A stretch of 64,000 bases of DNA from Chitinophaga pinensis (lineage in GTDB: Bacteria; Bacteroidota; Bacteroidia; UKL13-3): NCBI GenBank assembly GCA_945860865.1, contig CAMARW010000001.1, positions 400,294-464,293 of the forward strand, given 5' to 3'. The position numbers and the translations under genes were made by a program. This document shows, in pieces, positions 10,593 to 21,095 of this stretch. Positions within the stretch are counted from its first letter, which is position 1, and each line of letters starts with the position of its first letter. Under the pieces are notes generated by a model. That model made no database searches and was not told where the DNA came from. It worked only from the letters and a program-made list of their open reading frames with translations.

Positions 10593-11612
10593 ATGAATAG
10601 AAATTTAACTGATGGCATTAACTTTATCTCTAAACTTAATGCAGGGAGAATAGGTAATGCAGTGCAATTATACCTAAGTTATTTACTGTCGCGGGTATTT
10701 TGTAAGCCCATACATTGGGGTATGCCCGTGGTTATGGAAATTGAACCTACTACCAGCTGTAATCTTCGTTGTCCGCAATGCCCCAGTGGTTTAAGAGAGT
10801 TCTCTCGCAATACGGGTATGTTAGATTTGCCTCTGTATAAAAAATTGATAGACGAGTTACACCCTAATCTAGTTTATTTAATCCTGTATTTTCAGGGCGA
10901 ACCCTTCTTAAATAAACAGTTTTTAGAATTTGTAAAAATTGCAGCAGAAAAAAATATTTATACAGCAACTTCCAGTAACGCTCATTATTTTACAGATGAA
11001 ATGGCCAAAGCAACCATTGAATCTGGCTTAGATAGACTCATTGTTTCTATTGATGGCATTACACAAGATACTTATGAAAAATACCGTAAAGGAGGTAATT
11101 TAGATAAGGTTTTAGCAGGAACCAAAAACCTGGTAAAGTGGAAGAAAAAATTAGGGAAAAACACCCCACATATTATTTGGCAGTTTATTGCTTTTAAACA
11201 CAATGAACACCAAATTCCTGAACTTAAGAAAATAGCTAAAGAAATTGGTGTAGATGAGTTGGGTATTAAAACTGCTCAAATTTACGATTACCAGAATACA
11301 GATGAGCTTATTCCAGAATCAGAGGAGTTAAGTAGATACAAAAAAACAGAAAATGGTTACGAGATAAAAAACGAACTCCTCAATCAATGCTGGCGATTGT
11401 GGCGCGGTAGCGTAGTAACTTGGGATGGATTAGTGGTGCCGTGTTGCTTTGATAAAGATGCTACACACAGATTTGGCGATGTTAGCAAAGATAGTTTTGC
11501 CAAAGTTTGGCGTTCAGAACCCTATCAAGGATTTAGAAGGGCCATTTTAAAATCGCGCAAAGAAATTGATATCTGCACCAATTGCACCGAAGGCACCAAA
11601 GTGTGGGCCTAG
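10593..11612 (+). CDS. Radical SAM/SPASM domain protein
   Basis: TSCNLRCPQCPSG (CxxxCxxC) and a C-terminal cysteine region (CCFDKD..., DICTNCTEG). Confidence 0.88.
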   Translation: MNRNLTDGINFISKLNAGRIGNAVQLYLSYLLSRVFCKPIHWGMPVVMEIEPTTSCNLRCPQCPSGLREFSRNTGMLDLPLYKKLIDELHPNLVYLILYFQGEPFLNKQFLEFVKIAAEKNIYTATSSNAHYFTDEMAKATIESGLDRLIVSIDGITQDTYEKYRKGGNLDKVLAGTKNLVKWKKKLGKNTPHIIWQFIAFKHNEHQIPELKKIAKEIGVDELGIKTAQIYDYQNTDELIPESEELSRYKKTENGYEIKNELLNQCWRLWRGSVVTWDGLVVPCCFDKDATHRFGDVSKDSFAKVWRSEPYQGFRRAILKSRKEIDICTNCTEGTKVWA

Positions 11613-11663
11613 TTTGGCCATTTTCAAAATAAGTTTGCATAAACTGATAAAAAAGTTACTTTT

Positions 11664-11768
11664 GCGCTCGGGTGAGCCCTGTACGATCAGCTCCCTCTAA
11701 TCCCCCAGGACAGGAATGTAGCAAGGGCGTGAGGTTGTAGCGGTGCGATGCAGTAAGCTTGCCCTTTT
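11664..11768 (+). ncRNA. ffs: Small signal recognition particle RNA (4.5S/ffs-like); ends approximate
   Basis: GGTGAGCCCTGTACGATCAGCTCCCTC...CCCCCAGGACAGGAATGTAGCAAGGGCG...GCGGTGCGATGCAGTAAGC, the conserved SRP helix-8 layout, followed by a T-run. Confidence 0.85.
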
Positions 11769-11785
11769 TTTATGCTTAGCCCTTA

Positions 11786-11885
11786 TATAACTCGCTAAAT
11801 CTACTAATTTTTACGAACATTTAGCGAGTTATAAATTTATAACTTGCTAAATATACTATTTTTTGTATACTTGCAGCGAGTTATA
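11786..11885. repeat. Four iterated, alternately oriented copies of TATAACTYGCTAAAT / ATTTAGCGAGTTATA upstream of the ATPase gene
   Basis: TATAACTCGCTAAAT 11786-11800; ATTTAGCGAGTTATA 11819-11833; TATAACTTGCTAAAT 11838-11852; partial GCGAGTTATA 11876-11885; ATG at 11897. Confidence 0.9.
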
Positions 11886-11896
11886 ATATTAATAAC

Positions 11897-13324
11897 ATGG
11901 CGCAAATAATTGGTAGATATCCTGAAATTGAGTTCCTTAATAATATTCTGAAACAAAAGGAGTCTGTTTTTCTTGTAGTTTACGGCCGACGAAGAGTGGG
12001 GAAGACTTTTTTAATTAGAGAGGCGTATAAACATTCGTTCGATTTTCATTTAACGGGTTTGGCCAATGCGAGTTTGGCGGATCAATTACTTAATTTTTAC
12101 ACTGAGCTTGTACGATTTAATAAAAGTAATAAGGTTTTTCCAAAACCTTGTTCTTGGTTTGAGGCATTTCAACAGTTGCGCGAGGTATTGGAACAATCTA
12201 AATCTAACAAAAAAAAGATATTTCTAGATGAAATGCCTTGGTTAGATACGCCTAAGTCGAAATTTATTTCTGCCTTAGAGCATTTTTGGAACAGTTGGGC
12301 GGCAGCTAGAACAGATATAGTGCTTATTGTATGTGGCTCTGCCGCCTCTTGGATGGTAAATAATTTGTTGAACAATAAAGGTGGATTGCACAATAGGGTT
12401 ACACATAAATTGTTGGTTCAGCCATTTACTTTAAAAGAAACCGAAACGTTTTTAGCTTATAAAGGAGTAGATTGGAATCGCTATCAAATATTAGAAATCT
12501 ACATGGCTTTGGGCGGAATTCCCTATTATTTAAATGGCATAGAAAAAGGCAAAAGTGCCGCACAAGCCTTGAATCAATTGTTTTTCTCTGAGCAAGGTTT
12601 ATTAGCCAATGAGTTCGATAATTTATATGCAGCGCTGTTTAAAAAATCTGATAACCATGTTGCCATAGTTGCTGCTTTAAGTAAAAAAATGAAGGGATTA
12701 AGCAGAGAAGAAATACTCGAATCAGCTCAAATTGCAAATGGTGGCGGCGCTACAAAGGTTTTGCAAGAACTAGAATTGAGCGGCTTTATAAGAAAGTATA
12801 TTCCTTTTGGTAAACAAGTAAAGGATACGCTTTTCCAATTGGTTGATTTTTACTCGTTGTTCTATTTTAAGTTTCTGCATAAAAGGAAAGGCTTAAATTC
12901 AGATTATTGGATGAATATATATGATACGCCAACCCAAAAAGTTTGGCAAGGCTATGCGTTCGAGATTCTTGTGCTTATGCATTTGCCCCAGCTAAAACAT
13001 GCTCTGGGTATTTCTGGCATACAGAGTAGCATTGGCTCTTGGCGCGGTAAAACAAACGAGTCTGCCACGCAAATTGATTTATTAATAGATAGAAAAGACC
13101 AAATTATTGACCTAATTGAAATGAAATTTTCTTCGGGAGAGTTTATCATTGATAAAAAATACGCAGAAAACTTACGCAATAAACGAACGGTTTTTAAGGC
13201 CAATGCTAAAACCAAAAGTGCCGTACACTTGGTAATGGTAACGCCCTATGGCACCCAAGAAAATGCTTATGCCACCGAATTATTGCAGCATAACTTGAGC
13301 ATGGATTTTTTATTCAATTTATAA
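11897..13324 (+). CDS. Stand-alone P-loop ATPase (ATPase_2-like) with wHTH-like middle and DUF234-like/PD-(D/E)xK C-terminus
   Basis: VVYGRRRVGKTFLI Walker A, KKIFLDEMPW Walker B, C-terminal AFEILVLMHL...QIDLLIDRKDQIIDLIEMKFSSGEF. Confidence 0.85.
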   Translation: MAQIIGRYPEIEFLNNILKQKESVFLVVYGRRRVGKTFLIREAYKHSFDFHLTGLANASLADQLLNFYTELVRFNKSNKVFPKPCSWFEAFQQLREVLEQSKSNKKKIFLDEMPWLDTPKSKFISALEHFWNSWAAARTDIVLIVCGSAASWMVNNLLNNKGGLHNRVTHKLLVQPFTLKETETFLAYKGVDWNRYQILEIYMALGGIPYYLNGIEKGKSAAQALNQLFFSEQGLLANEFDNLYAALFKKSDNHVAIVAALSKKMKGLSREEILESAQIANGGGATKVLQELELSGFIRKYIPFGKQVKDTLFQLVDFYSLFYFKFLHKRKGLNSDYWMNIYDTPTQKVWQGYAFEILVLMHLPQLKHALGISGIQSSIGSWRGKTNESATQIDLLIDRKDQIIDLIEMKFSSGEFIIDKKYAENLRNKRTVFKANAKTKSAVHLVMVTPYGTQENAYATELLQHNLSMDFLFNL

Positions 13325-13648
13325 TTTAGCATTCTCTTTATGTCGGGTTGCATCGCGCTTGGTTTTTTTAGCCATATTGCGTTCAAATGCCTCCGTTAAA
13401 TTAATGCCTGTTTGGTTGGCTAAACATATTAATACCCACATTACATCGGCCATTTCATCCGCCAAATCTACTGTTTCGTCTGATTTTTTAAATGATTGTT
13501 CGCCGTATTTTCTGGCCATAATGCGCGCCACTTCTCCTACTTCTTCCATTAAAATGGCCGTGTTGGTTAGCTCGTTAAAATACCTCACGCCAATGGTTTG
13601 TATCCATTGGTCTACCTGCTTTTGTGCTTCTTCTATTGTTAAACTCAT
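13319..13648 (-). CDS. MazG-like nucleotide pyrophosphohydrolase
   Basis: [19 protein letters not shown]...[18 protein letters not shown] MazG-type acidic motif; start moved to MSLTIEEAQ. Confidence 0.85.
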   Translation of the reverse strand: MSLTIEEAQKQVDQWIQTIGVRYFNELTNTAILMEEVGEVARIMARKYGEQSFKKSDETVDLADEMADVMWVLICLANQTGINLTEAFERNMAKKTKRDATRHKENAKL

Positions 13649-14097
13649 TGTTTGTTTTTTGTGTCTATCCAAATAGTAACCGGACCATCATTGATTAATT
13701 GTACTTTCATATCGGCTCCAAACTGCCCGCATTGTATGGGTTTTTCTAAATCTGTTGCAAGCCGACTTTTAAACTGTTCGTATAAAGGAATAGCGATATC
13801 TGGCTTGGCTGCTAAAATAAAAGACGGACGGTTGCCCTTTTTAGTTTCAGCGTGTAAGGTAAACTGACTAACCACTAAAATATCGCCGGCTATGTCTTTA
13901 ACAGATAGGTTCATTAAGCCTTGTGCATCATTAAAAATGCGAAGGTTACAAATTTTATTAGATAGCCAAACAATGTCTTCGTGGCTGTCTGCCGCCTCAA
14001 CTCCCACTAAAATAAGCAAACCATTTTGTATTGAACCAATAACATTTCTATCTACCGTAACGGCTGCCTCAGAAACCCTTTGTAATAAAACCCGCAT
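13645..14097 (-). CDS. dtd: D-aminoacyl-tRNA deacylase
   Basis: [40 protein letters not shown] motifs. Confidence 0.95.
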   Translation of the reverse strand: MRVLLQRVSEAAVTVDRNVIGSIQNGLLILVGVEAADSHEDIVWLSNKICNLRIFNDAQGLMNLSVKDIAGDILVVSQFTLHAETKKGNRPSFILAAKPDIAIPLYEQFKSRLATDLEKPIQCGQFGADMKVQLINDGPVTIWIDTKNKQ

Positions 14098-14098
14098 C

Positions 14099-15034
14099 TT
14101 ATTCGTAAATGTCTTCTTTGCTTAAAATACTTAAATAGCTGCTAAATCTTTCTATACTAATAGCTCCTTCATTTACTGCTGCTTGAATAGCGCATTCAGG
14201 CTCATTTATATGCTTGCAATTGTTAAACTTACAATTGCCAATATAAGGCTGCATTTCTTTAAAATAATGACTAACCTCGGCGTCTTCAAAATCTACTAAG
14301 CCAAACTCTCTTATGCCCGGCGTGTCAATAATGTAACCGCCAAAACTTAGCGGGTGCATTTCGGCAAATGTGGTGGTATGTTGCCCCTTTAAAGAGTAAC
14401 TAGAAATAACAGTAGTTTTTAAATCTAAAGCAGGTTCTATGTAATTTAAAAGCGTAGACTTACCCACCCCAGAATGCCCGCTTAAAAGCGATATTTTGTT
14501 TGTTAAAGTATCTTTTAATGCATTAATGCCTTCTCCAGTTAGCGTAGAAGTTTTAAGGCAAACATAGCCCATTTTTTGATAACGTTGTATGGTTTCATCT
14601 ACTATCTCGGCCCATTCGCCTTGCATTAAATCTATCTTGTTAAAAACTAAAATAGCCGGTATATGATAAGCTTCTGCACTCACCAAAAACCTATCGATAA
14701 AACCCAGTGATGTTTTAGGAAAAGCAAGCGTTATAATAAGTAAACTTTGATCTAAATTACTGGCAATAATATGCGTTTGTTTACTCATGTTATTCGCCTT
14801 TCTAATGATGTGGTTTTTTCTTTCGTAGAGCTTATGTATTACGCCATTGTCTGAACCTATCTCTAACTCAAACGCCACATTATCGCCAACAGTGATAGGA
14901 TTAGTGTGTTTTATACCTTTTAACCTAAACTTACCTTTGAGCCGGCAGGGATGTATATCGCCACTTTCGGTTCGAACCAAATACCAAGAGCCTGTAGATT
15001 TTATGACTATACCTTCCATGAATATTGGCTGCAA
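14099..15034 (-). CDS. rsgA: Ribosome small subunit-dependent GTPase A
   Basis: Circularly permuted GTPase: NKIDLM ... [14 protein letters not shown] ... DTPGIREF, zinc-binding [17 protein letters not shown]. Start may be the internal Met at 15019. Confidence 0.95.
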   Translation of the reverse strand: MQPIFMEGIVIKSTGSWYLVRTESGDIHPCRLKGKFRLKGIKHTNPITVGDNVAFELEIGSDNGVIHKLYERKNHIIRKANNMSKQTHIIASNLDQSLLIITLAFPKTSLGFIDRFLVSAEAYHIPAILVFNKIDLMQGEWAEIVDETIQRYQKMGYVCLKTSTLTGEGINALKDTLTNKISLLSGHSGVGKSTLLNYIEPALDLKTTVISSYSLKGQHTTTFAEMHPLSFGGYIIDTPGIREFGLVDFEDAEVSHYFKEMQPYIGNCKFNNCKHINEPECAIQAAVNEGAISIERFSSYLSILSKEDIYE

Positions 15035-15118
15035 TTTATTGAATTTTATTGGATAATTTACTTATGGATTTTAAGGAATTTTTGACTTTTTGTGAGCCTT
15101 ATATTAAGTATTTTTGTA

Positions 15119-16801
15119 ATGATGAACAAAATAATGCTAAGCCTTTTTTTAGTATGTTTGGGTGGTTTTGCTTTAGCACAACAAACCCATTTTTATGCTA
15201 AAGCTACGGGTAATTTATATACTATGAGTACTTGGGGTTCTAACCCAAATGGGTCTGGCACTGCACCTTCTTCGTTTAGCATGAATAATGCCGTTTTTCA
15301 TTTTCAAAATAGGATTTCATTTCAGCTTTTTGCTGCAGGAAACTTGGTAGTAAATGGTTTAAACAGCGGTATTGTTATAGGAAACGGACTAACCTCAACT
15401 ACTTTAAGTGTTCCAATTGGTTATTCTTTATCTGTTGATTCTATATTTATTGATAGTGCTTCACAGCTTACCAATGCGGGTAATGTAAATTGGAATAAAA
15501 GTAATTTCTCTTTTTTTAGCACAGTTGTTTATAGCGATACCAATACATTTCAATTGGTGCGCGGTGGGCAGTATGGTCGGCTAAATTTATTAGGTGGTTC
15601 AACAACGCGTTTTTGGCCAGATACCAGAACCAAGCGATTAACAGGCAATGTAGTTGTGGCAAATAGATTGTTTCTTAGTTCCTTCGTTTACTGCGATTCT
15701 TTTGATATTACTTTGGGACTCTCATCGGTTCAAACAGGCGTTTTAAGTTATGATCAGTTTATTCCTTATGGCGGCATTATTGGGAAGTTTTACAGGTGGA
15801 TGCCCATGGGACCTGTTGGCTTTGCTCAGGGTTTTTTTCCTATGGTAAGTTTAAATAGAAAATTCAACTTTTTAACCATAACCACTACCCAAGATCCTTT
15901 GTTTGGTGGATTGGTTTCTGTGGAGTATTTAAACTATTGGCCAGGTAATTTTGGCTTGCCCATATATGATTCTGCCTCTGTTATTCCGTTGCAAATAAAT
16001 AAGGTGGATCAGGGCTTTTTTAAGGTAGTTACCCATAATGGTTTTGCTGGCGGTAGGTACTCTATTAATGCCAATCCGCTTAATATGGGTGGCATTAACT
16101 GGGAGGGCGGACTTAGGCTTTTAAAGCGTTTAAATACGAGTACTCCATGGGTTATGGATAGCGGCAGTTATGGAGGCGGGCTCAGTGCACATAATCCACA
16201 AACAGGCATTTTAAATAGGCCTTTTTTGGATGGAGATTATGCCATTGCAACAGATTCTACCATTAATTTTTTACCTATAAAATTGGCCTTTTTAAATGGT
16301 AGTTTTAATGGCTCACAGGTGCAAGTAAACTGGGCCAGTTTAAGTGAAATAAATGCAGATTATTATCAAATTTCTTGTTCAGATAATGTTTCATTTAGTG
16401 AGGTAAATACTTTGAAAGCAGCTGGGAACAGCCAGGTTAAAAGGTTTTATACAAGTAGCTTTTATTATCCCAATCATGAAAAAGATATTTTTGTTACATT
16501 AGAGGCTTTTGATAGAGATGGAAGCAAAAGTTATTCAAAAAAAATAAGGCTCAGTAAGGATCAAACTAATCCTCAAATATCTTTTGTACCCAACCCTTTT
16601 TCTAATTTTCTAACCATAGAGCAAAACCTAGCTGAACCTATATTTATTCAGATTTTTAACCAATATGGGCAAATGATTTGGCGAGGAGAAAAAACAATGA
16701 GTAATGCACTTATTGAAACACATGATTTTTTACCTGGCATTTACTATATCGAAGCGAGCTTTGCTGGTCAAAAATTTTATTTTAAACAAGTGAAAAACTA
16801 A
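15119..16801 (+). CDS. Secreted protein with C-terminal T9SS type A sorting domain
   Basis: Signal peptide MNKIMLSLFLVCLGGFALAQ; C-terminus PNPFSNFLTIEQ...IFNQYGQMIW...LPGIYYIEASFAGQKFYFKQVKN. ORF track starts at 15092. Confidence 0.8.
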   Translation: MMNKIMLSLFLVCLGGFALAQQTHFYAKATGNLYTMSTWGSNPNGSGTAPSSFSMNNAVFHFQNRISFQLFAAGNLVVNGLNSGIVIGNGLTSTTLSVPIGYSLSVDSIFIDSASQLTNAGNVNWNKSNFSFFSTVVYSDTNTFQLVRGGQYGRLNLLGGSTTRFWPDTRTKRLTGNVVVANRLFLSSFVYCDSFDITLGLSSVQTGVLSYDQFIPYGGIIGKFYRWMPMGPVGFAQGFFPMVSLNRKFNFLTITTTQDPLFGGLVSVEYLNYWPGNFGLPIYDSASVIPLQINKVDQGFFKVVTHNGFAGGRYSINANPLNMGGINWEGGLRLLKRLNTSTPWVMDSGSYGGGLSAHNPQTGILNRPFLDGDYAIATDSTINFLPIKLAFLNGSFNGSQVQVNWASLSEINADYYQISCSDNVSFSEVNTLKAAGNSQVKRFYTSSFYYPNHEKDIFVTLEAFDRDGSKSYSKKIRLSKDQTNPQISFVPNPFSNFLTIEQNLAEPIFIQIFNQYGQMIWRGEKTMSNALIETHDFLPGIYYIEASFAGQKFYFKQVKN

Positions 16802-16804
16802 GTT

Positions 16805-17707
16805 TTACTTTCGTCCTCTGGGGTGAAATTGAACCACCGTCTCGTGCAAGTATGCCCGGTCTAAATGGGTGTAAATTTCTGTAGTAGTAATACTTTCGTG
16901 TCCCAACATTTGTTGCACCGCCCTCAAATCTGCACCCGCTTCTACCAAACTGGTAGCAAACGAATGCCGCAGGGTATGCGGACTAATATCTTTTTGGATG
17001 CCAGCTGCTAGTGCTAAATCTTTAAGGATGTAAAATATCATTTGTCGGCTAAGCTTGCCGCCTCTGCGGTTTAAGAAAAGAATATCATTGCAGCCGGGCT
17101 TGGGGTTTTGGTGGAAGCGTATTTCTTTAAGGTATAAATCTATTAGTTGTAATGCTATTTTGCCAATAGGAACCAACCTTTCTTTATTGCCTTTGCCTGT
17201 AACTTTGATGTATTTTTCTTGAAATGAAATGTGTGAAATTTTGAGGTCGTTGGTTTCACTTACCCGCAAACCACAGGCAAACATGGTTTCTATGATAGCT
17301 TTGTTTCTTAGGCCTTCTGCTGTGCTCATATTAATGCAAGCAATCATGGCATCAATTTCATGTATGGCCAATACATCAGGCAGTTTTCTGCTTAGTTTAG
17401 GTGCTTCCAAAAGTTCGGCCGGACTAACCTTAATTTCATCTTCCAATAAAAGGTAATGGAAGAAAGATTTGAGTCCAGAGATTATTCTAGCCTGACTATT
17501 ACCTGCAAGGCCTAATTGGTTTAGGTAAACAATAAACTGCCTTAGGTGATTTAGTTTTATTTGCGTGGGGCCAAGGTTTGGATGGTCTATTTGAAGAAAC
17601 TGCACCAGCTTTTCAACATCATGTAAATAAGCCTCTAGCGAGTTTGCTGCTAGCGATTTCTCTAGTTGTAAATATAGTTTAAATCCGCTGATATAGGCTT
17701 GCCACAT
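16805..17707 (-). CDS. Tyrosine recombinase XerC/XerD family
   Basis: HTLRHSFATSLVEAGADLRAVQQMLGHESITTTEIYTHLD catalytic region. Start placed at MWQAYISG because the upstream extension runs into a terminator hairpin. Confidence 0.92.
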   Translation of the reverse strand: MWQAYISGFKLYLQLEKSLAANSLEAYLHDVEKLVQFLQIDHPNLGPTQIKLNHLRQFIVYLNQLGLAGNSQARIISGLKSFFHYLLLEDEIKVSPAELLEAPKLSRKLPDVLAIHEIDAMIACINMSTAEGLRNKAIIETMFACGLRVSETNDLKISHISFQEKYIKVTGKGNKERLVPIGKIALQLIDLYLKEIRFHQNPKPGCNDILFLNRRGGKLSRQMIFYILKDLALAAGIQKDISPHTLRHSFATSLVEAGADLRAVQQMLGHESITTTEIYTHLDRAYLHETVVQFHPRGRK

Positions 17708-17725
17708 GGGTTTGAATATAAAAAA

Positions 17726-17760
17726 AAAGACCGACTCTTTTGGAGCCAGTCTTTTTAAAA
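17726..17760 (-). terminator. Rho-independent terminator for the 17773-18594 gene
   Basis: Minus strand AAAGACTGGCTC-CAAAA-GAGTCGGTCTTT then T-run; two pairs are G:U only on the minus-strand transcript. Confidence 0.8.
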
Positions 17761-17772
17761 ACAAAAATGAAA

Positions 17773-18594
17773 TTATTTTAATTTGATAGTAGTACTGTTG
17801 TTGATGGTATATTGATTTCCAGATTTTTTCCAGATAATAACCATGATTGAACAGTTCTCTTTTTTGAATGTAGGCTGAATGAAAAAATTCATAGTAGACT
17901 CAAAAGTTTGATCTTTCTTAGGAGCTGTTGCAAAAACTTCACCTAAGATATTATCACCAAATTTAGCACGTAAAACATCATAATGAATGTTTTTCTCGAT
18001 GCTAGCATCAGAAGCTTGTGTGTAATTTAACTTGCCTTCTAATAAATAACCACCGATTGTATACTCATCAGTTCCATCTACAAAGAATTTACTGTTAGCT
18101 TTAACGGTAATTAAACCATCATTGTTATCTGTAGCAGTTAAAATTAAATTTGCTTTAGCTGTTTTAGCTAATTGTGTGTTAACATTGTTTAAAGCAACCG
18201 AAGGATTAATACCTACCATTGCCATAATTTGATCATCACTAGCACCAATGTACATAGCAGGTACACCTGCTGGTTTAAAAACGCCATTCATGGCATTTGC
18301 ATCAGCATTTGTCATTGGATCGTTACCTATTTGGCAAGACATAATGTTTGCTTTTCCAGGATGTGCAGCTTTAATTTGCTCTTTAGCTGGTTTACCTGCA
18401 GAACCACATGGAGGGCACCAAGTACCACCAAAATAAATTACAGTAGCTTTTTGCTCTTGTGGAATTACTAATCCACCATTACCACCATTGTTGTTGTTGT
18501 TTTCACCACTAGCTGGTTCGTCTTTTTTACAGCTTACAACTGTTAAAGAAATACCAATTAAAATAGCTAATGAACTTTTGAATAAATGCTTCAT
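17773..18594 (-). CDS. Omp28-related lipoprotein with thioredoxin-like CPPC motif
   Basis: Lipobox ...SLTVVSCKKDEP, FGGTWCPPCGSAGKPAKEQI. Confidence 0.8.
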   Translation of the reverse strand: MKHLFKSSLAILIGISLTVVSCKKDEPASGENNNNNGGNGGLVIPQEQKATVIYFGGTWCPPCGSAGKPAKEQIKAAHPGKANIMSCQIGNDPMTNADANAMNGVFKPAGVPAMYIGASDDQIMAMVGINPSVALNNVNTQLAKTAKANLILTATDNNDGLITVKANSKFFVDGTDEYTIGGYLLEGKLNYTQASDASIEKNIHYDVLRAKFGDNILGEVFATAPKKDQTFESTMNFFIQPTFKKENCSIMVIIWKKSGNQYTINNSTTIKLK

Positions 18595-18698
18595 TTTTTT
18601 ATTGTTTTAAATTGTGTGTTTTTTATAAAACAAATATTAGCAAAAAATTCAGAAAACAAAATGAAATTTTTAAGAAAATCAATTTAAACTTACAAATG

Positions 18699-19553
18699 CT
18701 AATTTTCAACTTGCATGCTCAGGTCAATGCGCTCTGCAGAATGTGTTAGTGCTCCAACCGAAATAAAATCTACTCCACTTGCGGCATATGCCTGAATATT
18801 AGCTAATGTAATGCCTCCACTAGCTTCAGTTTCAAATTTTTTATCTATTAATGTGATGGCCTCAGCCAATAATTCTGGGCTAAAATTATCCAACATAATT
18901 CGGTTAATTTTTCCTATTTTTATTACTTCTTTTACCTCTTCCATGTTTCTTGTTTCTACTTCAATGGGTAGGTTCAGACCTTTAAATTGCAAATATTGTT
19001 GGGTTTTTTCTATGGCTTTGGTAATGCCTCCTGCAAAATCTATGTGATTATCTTTGAGCATAATCATATCGTATAAGCCAATTCTATGGTTCTGGCACCC
19101 GCCCAATTTTACAGCCCATTTTTCTAATAAACGCATGCCGGGTGTTGTTTTGCGGGTATCTAAAACTGTAGTATGGTAATCTTTAAGTAATTCACTAATT
19201 TGTTGGCTTTGGGTAGCAATACCGCTTAACCTTTGCATAAAATTTAATACTAAACGCTCGGCTGTTAATATGCTAATGTCTGAACCCTTAATTTCGAAAA
19301 TTCTATCACCTACAGCTATTTTTTCGCCATCTTGTTTAAGGGGTAAAAATTGTAAACTAGGGTCTATGCGTTTAAATATATAGGCTGCTAGCTCAATACC
19401 CGCAATTACGCCCGCTTGTTTGGCTATGCAATAAGCTTTTCCTTGTTTATCAGACGGAATGCACGCTAAAGAGCTGTGGTCTCCACTGCCAACATCTTCT
19501 CTAATGGCAATTTCTATCACCTCTTTGATATCTTTGTTTTGGAATAACTCCAT
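18699..19553 (-). CDS. nadC: Nicotinate-nucleotide pyrophosphorylase (carboxylating)
   Basis: DTRKTTPGMRLLEKWAVKLGGCQNHRIGLYDMIMLKDNH motif. Confidence 0.96.
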   Translation of the reverse strand: MELFQNKDIKEVIEIAIREDVGSGDHSSLACIPSDKQGKAYCIAKQAGVIAGIELAAYIFKRIDPSLQFLPLKQDGEKIAVGDRIFEIKGSDISILTAERLVLNFMQRLSGIATQSQQISELLKDYHTTVLDTRKTTPGMRLLEKWAVKLGGCQNHRIGLYDMIMLKDNHIDFAGGITKAIEKTQQYLQFKGLNLPIEVETRNMEEVKEVIKIGKINRIMLDNFSPELLAEAITLIDKKFETEASGGITLANIQAYAASGVDFISVGALTHSAERIDLSMQVEN

Positions 19554-19589
19554 ATTTTAAGGTTTTTGTATATTTAATTGGAGGCTTTC

Positions 19590-21095
19590 TTACACCAACT
19601 CCTTTTTAGAAATAAAATCAATCGTATTCATTATATCGGTATGCAAATACCTGTCGTTAATTAATCTAGGCACTATTTTTCTATATGCTTCCAAGGTGCT
19701 TTCTATTAAATTAGCGCTTTTTAAGGGTCTTCTAAATTCAAGTGCTTGTGCGGCATTCATATATTCTATGGCCAATATGGTTTCCACATTTTTGCATATT
19801 TTTAATAATTTAGTTGCCGCATTGGCTCCCATGCTCACATGGTCTTCTTGGCCGTTGCTGCTTACTATGCTATCTACACTAGCAGGGGTGCATAATTGTT
19901 TGTTCTGACTAACAATACTGGCGGCTGTGTATTGCGGAATCATAAAGCCTGAGTTTAATCCAGGGTTTTCTGTTAAGAATGGAGGCAACTCTCGACTACC
20001 CGAGATTAATTGGTAGGTTCTTCTTTCAGAAATATTGCCTAATTCTGCCAAAGCAATGGCCCAAAAATCAAAAGCCAAAGCTAGGGGTTGCCCATGGAAA
20101 TTTCCTCCGGAGATAATTGTATCTAGTGCTGGAAAAATGTTGGGATTGTCTGTAACGGCATTTACTTCTGTGCTCATTACATTGCTAAAGTAAGAGAAGG
20201 CATCTAAACTTGCACCGTGCACTTGCGGTATGCAGCGAAAGGAGTAGGGGTCTTGTACTTGTTTTTTAGTTTGTAAGCTAATCTCACTACCTGCCAAAAA
20301 ATCATTAATTAATTGAGCAGATTGTATTTGCCCAGCATGCGGTCTAATTTGATGCAAAGCAGGATGAAATGGCTCTGTTCGGCAATCAAATGCATCCAAT
20401 GAATTAGCTGCAATAAAATGGCTCCATTGTATGAGGTGCTTAGATTTTATCCAAACATAAGCCCCAATGGCACTCATAAATTGAGTTCCATTGATTAATG
20501 CCAATCCTTCTTTTGATTGCAATTGTATGGGTTCCCAGCCAAATTTTTTAAGTACCTCTGCTGCCGGCTGCTGCTCGTATTGTCCGTTTTGGTTTTTTAC
20601 CCAAAACATGCCTGCTCCAATTAAGGGTAAACACAAATGGGCCAGCGGAGCCAAATCGCCACTAGCACCCAATGAACCTTGCTCATACACCACGGGTAGT
20701 AAATCTGCATTAAAGAAATCTACCAACCGTTCTACCGTTTCTAAGGCAACACCACTGCTTCCTAAAGCCAATGATTGCACCTTTAACAAAAGCATAATTT
20801 TTACGATAGGATAATCTATAGTATCGCCTGTGCCACAAGCGTGAGAAAGCAGTAAGTTTTCTTGTAAAGTGCTTAATTCGTGCGGGGCAACAACCGTATT
20901 ACATAAAGAACCAAAGCCTGTATTGATTCCATAAATGGCCGCATTTCCCTCACTCATTTTTTTGTCTAAGTAGGCCCTGCAATGCTTAATATTTGCTTTA
21001 ACTTGGCTCGACAATTCAATTTGAAGATTGTCGTGCATAATATTTTTAATCTGGCTTAAATCCAGCTCATTGCTTATATAAAAAACAGGTTTCAT
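19590..21095 (-). CDS. hutH: Histidine ammonia-lyase
   Basis: MIO-forming GSLGASGDLAPLAHL, LLLSHACGTGD, SNGQEDHVSMGANAATK. Confidence 0.93.
   Translation of the reverse strand: MKPVFYISNELDLSQIKNIMHDNLQIELSSQVKANIKHCRAYLDKKMSEGNAAIYGINTGFGSLCNTVVAPHELSTLQENLLLSHACGTGDTIDYPIVKIMLLLKVQSLALGSSGVALETVERLVDFFNADLLPVVYEQGSLGASGDLAPLAHLCLPLIGAGMFWVKNQNGQYEQQPAAEVLKKFGWEPIQLQSKEGLALINGTQFMSAIGAYVWIKSKHLIQWSHFIAANSLDAFDCRTEPFHPALHQIRPHAGQIQSAQLINDFLAGSEISLQTKKQVQDPYSFRCIPQVHGASLDAFSYFSNVMSTEVNAVTDNPNIFPALDTIISGGNFHGQPLALAFDFWAIALAELGNISERRTYQLISGSRELPPFLTENPGLNSGFMIPQYTAASIVSQNKQLCTPASVDSIVSSNGQEDHVSMGANAATKLLKICKNVETILAIEYMNAAQALEFRRPLKSANLIESTLEAYRKIVPRLINDRYLHTDIMNTIDFISKKELV

Noticed and set aside
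14969-14978. GGTTCGAACC resembles the tRNA T-arm signature GGTTCGAATCC, suggesting a tRNA
   Set aside because: No acceptor stem, anticodon arm or CCA context around this or other copies; all lie inside well-supported CDSs.
16805-17707. Xer-type recombinase considered as an integrase of a mobile element
   Set aside because: Compact XerC/D-type protein amid housekeeping genes; no attachment repeats, relaxase, phage or transposition genes nearby.
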